A stretch of 64,000 nt of DNA, from assembly GCA_018417955.1 (NCBI GenBank), contig JACTVC010000002.1, forward strand, positions 3,658,001-3,722,000, read 5' to 3'. Position 1 is the first letter of the stretch; every line of letters begins with the position of its first letter. The notes under the pieces are model-generated. The model ran no database searches. It was given only the letters and a program-made list of their open reading frames with translations, and had not been told where the DNA came from. Source of the DNA: Laccaria trichodermophora (lineage: Eukaryota > Basidiomycota > Agaricomycetes > Agaricales > Hydnangiaceae). Both the position numbers and the translations under genes were made by a program. Shown in pieces: positions 57,863 through 64,000 of the stretch.

Positions 57863-59678
57863 TCTGCGACCGAAATATCTCAGGTACAACATTTGGGATG
57901 GAGGGAACACTTTCACTCAGTCATCCGCTGACTGGACGGAAACTGCAACTCCCTTACCTGAGATTCCAGCCTGCGAACTGCGCAACCCGGTTGCCAGTCG
58001 AACAATTCGAGAGAACCGCCACTTATTTGACATTGTCACACCCATTTTTGTCAACCGCTTTGAAGAACTACTCGAAACTCACCCAAACAAACCATTTGTC
58101 AAGTCGGTATGCAAAGGGCTCAGAGAGGGTTTCTGGCCTTGGGCCGATACCCACTTTGGCGACTATCCCGACACGCTTGACCTATCTTTACCAGAACCTG
58201 ACAACCCTGACGAAGCCCAGTTCCTCAGGGACCAGCGCGATCACGAAATCTTCAAAGGGCGTTTCTCCGAATCATTTGGGGACAAACTCTTACCTGGCAT
58301 GTACTGCATGCCTGTTTTCGCCGTTCCTAAACCTCACTCCACTGATCTGAGAATGGTCACTGATCAGAGCGCTGGAAGATTCTCCCTCAACAGTATGATT
58401 CCTCGTGAAGACATCATTGGATATCCGCTCGACAATTTACAGCATCTCGGACAATTTCTTATCTCCATGCATGAGTGCTCTCCTCACTCACCTCGCGTGC
58501 TTTTCAAATCAGATGTAGCTGAAGCTTACCGTTTACTTCCAGTTCACCCTTACTGGCAGATCAAACAGGTTAATCGAATCGGCGGATCCCTGCATGTGGA
58601 CAGAAACACCGCCTTCGGTGGTCGCGGTTCAGGCTGCAACTGGATCGCCTTCATGTCTTTGGTGTCATGGATTGCCAAGAAGAAAAGGGCCATCGAGCTC
58701 CTGGGTACGTACTCGGATGACTCTTTTGGCCCAGAACTTTCTTCAAACGTATCATGGTATCAACCTTACCACAAATTCATGCCTACGAACCAAGTCAAGC
58801 TGCTCGAGTTATGGGACGAAATCAACTTACCCCACAAAGAGAGTAAACAGGTCTTCGGTTCACCACTAACCATCATTGGCATAGAAGTTGATGCTGACAC
58901 GCTCTCCATGACCATGCCACCCGACACCTTACACCAATTGATCATTGCTATCCGCGACTTCATCTCCACAAAACATAAATTCACCCTACGCGAATGGCAG
59001 AGACTCGCTGGTTGGATCAATTGGAGTTTCAATGTCTTCCCTTTGCTCAGACCTGCGCTGAATAACTTTTATGCTAAAATAGGTGGGAAGTCAGCCCCAA
59101 ATCAAGTTGTCAGAGTCAACAATGCTGTCCACTCTGATCTCTCATGGGCCGCAAACCACCTCGAACATGATACTGGCGTTCGGCTCATCCACCAAATTTA
59201 TTGGAACGCTGACTCTGCAGACGTTACACTTTTCTGCGATGCCTGTCTACAAGGAATGGGTTTTTGGTTGCCTGACAAATGTGTCGGCTTCTATTCACCC
59301 ACTCCAGACGACACCACAGATGAGCACATTTTCTTTTTAGAAGCCTTGTGTGTCCTTTCGGCACTCCGCCATGTCACCGATGTCCTCCGTGCACCCCCGG
59401 CAACAAAGGTCCTTATCTACACTGATAACGACAACACCGTTGCGATTTTCAACACACTAAGATGCCTCCCACATTACAATCCTATCCTCATAGATGCCGC
59501 TGACACATGCATCCATCACAACATACAGCTTAGAGTTCTTCACATCGCCGGCGAACTTAATTGCGTCGCGGATGCCATCTCCAGACACAACTTCGACTTG
59601 GCACGCAAGTACGTCCCCAACCTCACTATTTCACCTTTTCTACCCCCTCAATTACCGCTGGGGGCTCCCAAAAAATGA
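56703..59678 (+). CDS. reverse transcriptase / RNase H frame of the Ngaro element
   Basis: Open for 991 codons, in the +1 frame relative to Gag. Recognisable RT begins at about 57.9 kb: PVFAVPKPHSTDLRMVTDQS, SDVAEAYRLLPVHPYWQ, FGGRGSGCNWIAFMSLVSW, then the catalytic box YSDDSFG. RNase H follows with LFCDACLQGMGFW, FFLEALCVLSAL, LIYTDNDNTVAIF and LHIAGELNCVADAISRH, covering the Asp-Glu-Asp and the late His/Asp positions. The part before about 57,860 is Ser/Thr-rich with no domain, and true translation may begin there or by frameshifting from Gag. The frame stops at 59676-59678, overlapping the recombinase ATG. Confidence 0.88.
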   Translation: MMSSINSGKEKSRSSKPYRISYQSSTSILPGPIEPKMPQSNIMPKLSMNTRLSLLQRLSGESTPRSDYNQTEFSQANPNRGTSMQIEPSTNSSLTLVENRTNRKGETPLQGLTMKATLTSHPTRSDEFSNLKCHGTFVKTKPGEAEIEIAKNHDDSSNSSLAIIRSSVNGSKTQEQPRLVSPLRNGTTSSRDKPSILTPCSRHCTMYPLLKRTLDAWDQLKYPLEDQNQRRKSKRVASGPVPGTPPSKRLNSLSLTVNKNSVTTVSTLRGISPQELHLPIERLSSMTWPSETKSGAVRMRCSQTPTASRDSIQPSSCQMGSNLTMPDWETSDPLEREGNQKSVTASTQVMGAEIQSTTADSNMLANDASVQDMGRKTVTSKRDLTHDLRPKYLRYNIWDGGNTFTQSSADWTETATPLPEIPACELRNPVASRTIRENRHLFDIVTPIFVNRFEELLETHPNKPFVKSVCKGLREGFWPWADTHFGDYPDTLDLSLPEPDNPDEAQFLRDQRDHEIFKGRFSESFGDKLLPGMYCMPVFAVPKPHSTDLRMVTDQSAGRFSLNSMIPREDIIGYPLDNLQHLGQFLISMHECSPHSPRVLFKSDVAEAYRLLPVHPYWQIKQVNRIGGSLHVDRNTAFGGRGSGCNWIAFMSLVSWIAKKKRAIELLGTYSDDSFGPELSSNVSWYQPYHKFMPTNQVKLLELWDEINLPHKESKQVFGSPLTIIGIEVDADTLSMTMPPDTLHQLIIAIRDFISTKHKFTLREWQRLAGWINWSFNVFPLLRPALNNFYAKIGGKSAPNQVVRVNNAVHSDLSWAANHLEHDTGVRLIHQIYWNADSADVTLFCDACLQGMGFWLPDKCVGFYSPTPDDTTDEHIFFLEALCVLSALRHVTDVLRAPPATKVLIYTDNDNTVAIFNTLRCLPHYNPILIDAADTCIHHNIQLRVLHIAGELNCVADAISRHNFDLARKYVPNLTISPFLPPQLPLGAPKK

Positions 59679-60694
59679 TCCCAACCACCGTACGTGCCAA
59701 GCAACCCTACCGGGAGGCCTGGTCACGAGAGAAGCTGCTGAGAGAACGCGCCATTGCTCTCGGTCAAGCCATCGACAACTCCACGTGGAAGAACTACGGT
59801 TCTGCCCTCAATTCATACCTCAATTTCATCAAGTTGCATAACTTTCCCCTGGACCCAACTCCCGATACGCTCAGTCTTTTTACAGTTTACATGTGTCACC
59901 ACATCAAGCCTGGATCCGTCGCAACTTACCTATCTGGCATCTGCCAACAACTCGAACCCTATTTCCCTGATGTACGCACCGCTCGCAACTCTGCTCTTGT
60001 ACATCGTACATTGCAGGGCTGCAGGCGTCTGCGTGGGACACCTACCACCCGCAAACGCGCTCTCACACTCAACGACCTCGAGACAGTCGCCAACGCCCTG
60101 GGCAACTCTTCTGATTACGACGACATGCTCTTCCTCGCTCAGCTACTCACAGGCTTCTTTGCCCTTTTCCGCTTGGGAGAATTAACTTACCCAGATGACC
60201 CACAACTCAGAGACCCTCGAAAACTCTCCAAACGAACGTCTGTCCACTTATCTGACATGTCCTTTCAGTTTTTCCTGCCTGGCCATAAGGCCGACAGGTT
60301 CTTTGAAGGCAATACCATCATCGTCAGAAGAAACAACCGTGCTTTCGACCCCTACAAGCGCTTTGTGGCATACCTAAATGCACGAGACCACAAGTTCCCT
60401 TTTAGCTCCCCCCTCTGGCTCACCAGCACCGGTGTCGTGCCCACCCGGTCTTTCTTCATCAAACGTCTACGTCGTTTTTTCGGGACCGACACCGCGGGAC
60501 AATCTCTCAGAGCAGGCGGAGCCACCTCCCTCGCCGAAAATGGTGTACCACCGTCTATTATTCAAGCAATCGGCAGATGGGCCTCTGACGCTTTCAAGAT
60601 ATATATCCGAAAAAACCCTGTTCTTATCCAGGCGTTACTTTTTGGCCAAACCGCACGCGCTGCATCTTCTTACATCCACGCTTTGGATTCGTAA
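59675..60694 (+). CDS. tyrosine recombinase of the Ngaro element
   Basis: 339 residues from the ATG that overlaps the RT stop. An N-terminal SAM-like core-binding part (NSTWKNYGSALNSYLNFIKL) precedes the catalytic domain. Arg I is in LLTGFFALFRLGELTY; the second box is QSLRAGGATSLAENGVPP, with Arg II present and Gln where most family members have His; GRWASDAFKIYIRKNP supplies the tyrosine nucleophile. The enzyme would join the circular cDNA to the chromosome. Confidence 0.9.
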   Translation: MIPTTVRAKQPYREAWSREKLLRERAIALGQAIDNSTWKNYGSALNSYLNFIKLHNFPLDPTPDTLSLFTVYMCHHIKPGSVATYLSGICQQLEPYFPDVRTARNSALVHRTLQGCRRLRGTPTTRKRALTLNDLETVANALGNSSDYDDMLFLAQLLTGFFALFRLGELTYPDDPQLRDPRKLSKRTSVHLSDMSFQFFLPGHKADRFFEGNTIIVRRNNRAFDPYKRFVAYLNARDHKFPFSSPLWLTSTGVVPTRSFFIKRLRRFFGTDTAGQSLRAGGATSLAENGVPPSIIQAIGRWASDAFKIYIRKNPVLIQALLFGQTARAASSYIHALDS

Positions 60695-60934
60695 CGCGAA
60701 CAGTCCCCTTTTTTTCCTACCATACAGACTTTACTTACTCACGAATTTTTTCCTCTTTATTGTACAGACTTTTTTACTGCCCTCACCACCACCTACGACA
60801 CGGACGTAATTTCCCCCCTACCAATATCATACACGCATGTATTCCTTCCACCTTTCCCCTCGCTCCTCTCATCAACCACTATGTGATCTCATCAGCCCCC
60901 CTTTTTTCTTTTCTCTTTTATTTATATAGGAATA

Positions 60935-61066
60935 TAGCCATACCTCGAGTGGAAACGTGTCGGAATCTGGCGCGCGCCGCACCAGATCTCCTGACTTTGG
61001 CTATTAGCTCTCGTGACACCGTCACTCATATCGCCTCTGCATCACGCAAAGCCCAGGTGTCATTGG
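60935..61066 (+). repeat. split direct repeat B1
   Basis: 132 bp, identical to B2. It directly abuts A2 with no spacer. Confidence 0.95.
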
Positions 61067-61399
61067 TCGAGTTTAAACAAGGTGTTTACTCAAGTCCAAT
61101 GAAAACCGACCAAGGCTAAGTTGCACGCGTACAACCGCAGTCATGTGTCCGCTGACACATGACTACTAAGAGCCGCTGCTCTCAACCCACGTAATCCACG
61201 CCTGGATACGCACTTCGAGGACCTAACATATTTTTAGGTCAGCCCCTCACGGTTGAGGAGTGAGATTGAGACGCCCCTTTCCGCCAGGCTCTCGTCTTGA
61301 CATCTCACTCCTCAACCAGGTATGATTTCTCATTCTCTATCTAGGCTCTCGTCTTGATATTTTACTCCGCTATCCAGTAACATACGTCTTTCTCGTCAC
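61067..61399 (+). repeat. split direct repeat A2
   Basis: 333 bp, one mismatch with A1. Contains the same inverted repeats. Confidence 0.95.
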
Positions 61400-61457
61400 C
61401 CTCCCACCCACTTCCTTTTCATATACTACATATTACTAGTAGTACAACTGATGTATG

Positions 61458-61589
61458 TAGCCATACCTCGAGTGGAAACGTGTCGGAATCTGGCGCGCGC
61501 CGCACCAGATCTCCTGACTTTGGCTATTAGCTCTCGTGACACCGTCACTCATATCGCCTCTGCATCACGCAAAGCCCAGGTGTCATTGG
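61458..61589 (+). repeat. split direct repeat B2
   Basis: 132 bp, identical to B1, forming the right end of the element. The last bases are tgtcattgg. Confidence 0.95.
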
Positions 61590-61740
61590 ATTACATAAGA
61601 TCTGTGACATCCTAACGACGGCCATCCTTCGAAGTTGTCCTTGCCCCGAATCCCCTCCCTCATTGTAGCCTACGACGCAGGCAGTCCTTTCACTCAAAAG
61701 GCCTTTCCCCGTCTTCACGTTCTTTTTTCCTTCCTTTATT
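61590..61740. promoter_or_regulatory. remaining promoter-proximal region of OPY2
   Basis: 151 bp between the end of the retroelement and the OPY2 start; pyrimidine-rich just before the ATG. The rest of the original upstream region probably lies left of the element. Confidence 0.5.
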
Positions 61741-63726
61741 ATGCGCGTTGATGCCCTTCTTGGAAGGCAGTCCGACTGCATCCAATGCCCAGATCCCGCG
61801 CCTTGCGCATGTGCCGCCAACCAGGACTGCTTTCGCATCAACAGGTTGGGCCCTCTTCGTTCTCTCTATCTATTGCGCTTTTTAACGTTACTTCCAAGGG
61901 ATTGTTATACATGCAGTCAAACTAAATGTGTAACAACGCAAGGGTCCAATAGCAAGTCTTCGGGCGGTGTTAGCAAAGGTGCACTAGCTGGTGGCATTGT
62001 CGGCGCTCTCCTCTTTTTCGCCATTGCCATTTTTTTATTCTTCAGGTTTCGCCGAACGGCACGAGTTAGGAAAGCCTTGGTTTCCCGCGAAACTAAGAAA
62101 GAGGTTCCAGTTCCAGCTGAAACCGTGCTCAATCGGCCTGATCCAACGGAAAAGCCTACTCCTCTTTCAGATCATAACAATGTCAGAGTTCACTCTGCGA
62201 CGTCGAACGCAGCCATCGAAGTCGGTCCAGAAGCACAATCGTCGGTACCCCGCTCACCATACACTTACGCCCACCAAGCTGGCCTTGCCAACCCCTTCGA
62301 TGACACCAATTCCATTCAAACGGCGGGTTCGGAGGGCACAAATGTTATACCCATCGCTTTTGTACCAGCTGTTTCTCACCGTTCACCTCGGTCAGACGCT
62401 CAAACACTTCCCTTAGCAACCTCCATTCACCCAGTTCGACCTGCCCGCTCACCTGATCTTAACCTCAATTTGGATCATGTCAATGTCTCCAATGATAACC
62501 TTCGCACGGTGAACCCATATGCAACCTCTATGCTTTCGGGTATCTCAGGCATCTCGAGAAACTCATACATGTCGAATGCAAGCTATTCAAGCGATTTCTT
62601 GAATGAAGCCCCGATGATCATGATGCCGACCAAAGGTGCAGTCCGTCAGGTTTTGGGTGTTGTCAAGGCCGAGGTGATCAATGCTGGGTCCATTTCCCCT
62701 AACTCTTCTTCGGACAACCTCAAGGTACCGACTTCCACCTTTGTCGCTAGGCCGTCTGTAGGTTCCCCTCTGGCATCCACCTCATTCGGTCCTGCAGATG
62801 TTCCCAAGGAATCAGACGAAAGTCTGGAGGTTCACGACCCATTTAGTGACAGGCATTCTTCTCTCATCACCCAACATTTCACATCACCGTCTCCTTCTAC
62901 AACAACATTTGGTCAGACCCCATCTGTGCCGGACCGAGAACTCTCTTCTCCTGATTGGGCTCCCAGCGATCATAATTTACCTTGGGCTCAATCTGGGGAG
63001 CCCAGTCGCCCTTCGAGCATCAGTACGCAAGCAGGGTCGGTCATAAACATTAGCAGTGCCACTCGAGTCAACGTCGGTCTCAGAACACTGGGGAGCGGTG
63101 CCACACCTCGCTCGCCATTCAGGACTACCATGGGAAGACTAATCAGTCCCTCGTCAGCTGCTTCGGGAACCCTTCAAGAACAACAACAGAGAGCTCTTGC
63201 ACATGCACAGGCCCAAGCGCAGGCGCAAGGCCTCGACAAGAGACGACCCATCTCTGGTTCTTCTGCAATGTCAGCGGCGTCAACGCGTGCCGACTCGATC
63301 CTGGAATCGTTCCCGTTCGTGCCACCATCACCGATTTCTGACCGTCCCATACGATCCCCTCCAGTCTCCCCGCTGGCTGACCAGTCCTTCGTCAACGGTC
63401 CAAGTTCTCCACTGGCACAACATTCGTTCACCGTCGCCCCTCCATCACCTTTAGCTCATGAGTCTTCCGATCCCCTTCCCGCCCCGCCTAACAGACGGAT
63501 GCTTGGTCTTTCCACAGTATCCCAATTATCAACAGCATCGTCAGGTTTGGGATCATTCCCTTTCCAGATTGACTCCGGTACCAGTGCCGAGAGCAGCAAT
63601 CACCCACCTTCTGCATTCAATGGTCGTCAACGGGCGAGTCTAGACACCCTCGCCCTCACCAGCGACCTTTCCTCATACCCCTTGGGCTTTGACCAAGACA
63701 GCCTTTCTATGCCGAGTCAACGCTGA
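61741..63726 (+). CDS. OPY2: Opy2-like membrane anchor
   Basis: Two exons (61741-61844, 61899-63726; the 54-bp intron is in frame) give 643 residues. The extracellular N-terminus is a compact Cys-rich Opy2 module: CIQCPDPAPCACAANQDCF, then, across the splice, DCYTCSQTKCV. One transmembrane helix follows (GALAGGIVGALLFFAIAIFL) with a basic stop-transfer RFRRTARVRK. The cytosolic tail is long, Ser/Pro-rich and disordered, with several SPxxP-like repeats (PPSPISDRP, PPVSPLADQ) and an AQAQAQAQ run. In yeast Opy2 tethers Ste50 and so brings Ste11 to the membrane for HOG signalling. No signal peptide is evident, as expected for this family's type of topology. The tail contains NPFDD at residues 166-170. 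Confidence 0.82.
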   Translation: MRVDALLGRQSDCIQCPDPAPCACAANQDCFRINRLGPLRSLYLLRFLTLLPRDCYTCSQTKCVTTQGSNSKSSGGVSKGALAGGIVGALLFFAIAIFLFFRFRRTARVRKALVSRETKKEVPVPAETVLNRPDPTEKPTPLSDHNNVRVHSATSNAAIEVGPEAQSSVPRSPYTYAHQAGLANPFDDTNSIQTAGSEGTNVIPIAFVPAVSHRSPRSDAQTLPLATSIHPVRPARSPDLNLNLDHVNVSNDNLRTVNPYATSMLSGISGISRNSYMSNASYSSDFLNEAPMIMMPTKGAVRQVLGVVKAEVINAGSISPNSSSDNLKVPTSTFVARPSVGSPLASTSFGPADVPKESDESLEVHDPFSDRHSSLITQHFTSPSPSTTTFGQTPSVPDRELSSPDWAPSDHNLPWAQSGEPSRPSSISTQAGSVINISSATRVNVGLRTLGSGATPRSPFRTTMGRLISPSSAASGTLQEQQQRALAHAQAQAQAQGLDKRRPISGSSAMSAASTRADSILESFPFVPPSPISDRPIRSPPVSPLADQSFVNGPSSPLAQHSFTVAPPSPLAHESSDPLPAPPNRRMLGLSTVSQLSTASSGLGSFPFQIDSGTSAESSNHPPSAFNGRQRASLDTLALTSDLSSYPLGFDQDSLSMPSQR

Positions 63727-64000
63727 ACTCTCTCTTAGACCCATTGACAAGACGAGGGAATGTAAATATGTACCCACGTGTGTTATCCTATCATATATGT
63801 ACTCGAATCTCTTCTCGCCCAGCACTGTGGTACCCTTCTTTAAAGTTCTGCTCAGCCTGATTGTCGGGGACATTGATTTACTATCTGTATTCAATATTCA
63901 ACCTTTATACTGTTCGCAAAAGATTAAGCCTTACGTAAGGTATTGGATGATTTATGGCAAAGGCAGGTGGCATCCTTCAAGTTTCTTGCAAGTTTCACTT

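Larger units (their letters stand above)
56004..61589 (+). mobile_element. Ngaro-type (DIRS-order) tyrosine-recombinase retrotransposon
   Basis: A 5,586-bp element with split direct repeats: A1 (56004-56336), three reading frames, then B1 (60935-61066) touching A2 (61067-61399), a 58-bp spacer and B2 (61458-61589). It has no LTRs, integrase or aspartic protease that I can see. A reverse transcriptase/RNase H and a tyrosine recombinase with split repeats identify the Ngaro group of DIRS-order elements, known from basidiomycetes and animals. Such elements are thought to integrate through a circular intermediate without target-site duplication, and none is evident at the ends (flanks ttatttaa and attacata). 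All three frames are open, so it may be active. Confidence 0.93.

Noticed and set aside
57859..58350. 163-codon frame starting at the Gag stop
   Set aside because: It is in the third frame and overlaps RT coding sequence with clear motifs in another frame.
56004..61589. Interpretation as an LTR retrotransposon
   Set aside because: The A repeat ends internally and is followed by separate B repeats; no integrase is found, and a tyrosine recombinase is present instead.
1..64000. tRNA, rRNA, CRISPR arrays or a biosynthetic cluster
   Set aside because: No tRNA T-loop/anticodon pattern, repeat-spacer array or group of pathway-linked enzymes was seen by reading; a covariance-model scan was not possible.

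Overview
The window reads as a gene-dense stretch of a basidiomycete, most likely an agaricomycete (mushroom-forming) genome. Nearly every gene is broken by many short introns (about 35-75 bp, GT-AG with two likely GC-AG cases), genes sit on both strands with intergenic gaps often under 300 bp, and the mobile element is of a kind known from agaricomycetes. Gene models were built by hand from frames, splice signals and family motifs. Where exon coordinates are listed, the coding lengths add up to whole codons.

Layout, left to right. 0.2-9.5 kb: small RRM protein (-), mitochondrial assembly factor FMC1, tRNA t6A enzyme SUA5, an HMG-box regulator, a DUF302 protein (-), DEAD-box helicase DBP8 and a BTB-domain protein. 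10-24 kb: MOB1 (-), a division 1 chitin synthase, a RING-finger protein (-), a SPO12-like protein (-), a GH2 beta-mannosidase (-) and an MFS permease (-). 24-38 kb: NEM1 phosphatase, ESCRT-III SNF7 (-), ceramide synthase LAG1 (-), a U1A/U2B''-type RRM protein, COQ10 (-), a six-zinc-knuckle CNBP/GIS2 protein (-), an aromatic aminotransferase and deoxyhypusine synthase (-). 37-56 kb: ARF exchange factor SEC7, endocytic adaptor SLA1 (-), release factor eRF3/SUP35, RTP1/TANGO6, a TRAPPC2L subunit (-) and the ABC ATPase CAF16 (-). 61.7-63.7 kb: an OPY2-like membrane anchor.

The one clear accessory segment is 56,004-61,589: an apparently intact tyrosine-recombinase retrotransposon with split direct repeats (A1 - ORFs - B1-A2-B2), the Ngaro-type layout of the DIRS order. 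It encodes a Gag-like CCHC protein, a reverse transcriptase/RNase H and a tyrosine recombinase. The 333-bp A copies differ at one base and the 132-bp B copies are identical, so it is young. It lies between the divergent CAF16 and OPY2 genes and appears to have split what would have been a promoter of about 380 bp.

The host genes are mostly conserved housekeeping functions (translation, membrane traffic, lipid and cell-wall synthesis, cell-cycle exit) and do not form a pathway cluster. I see no CRISPR, rRNA or tRNA genes, no biosynthetic cluster and no clearly unprecedented system. The most unusual material is the internal organisation of the retroelement and a few small unrecognised reading frames.
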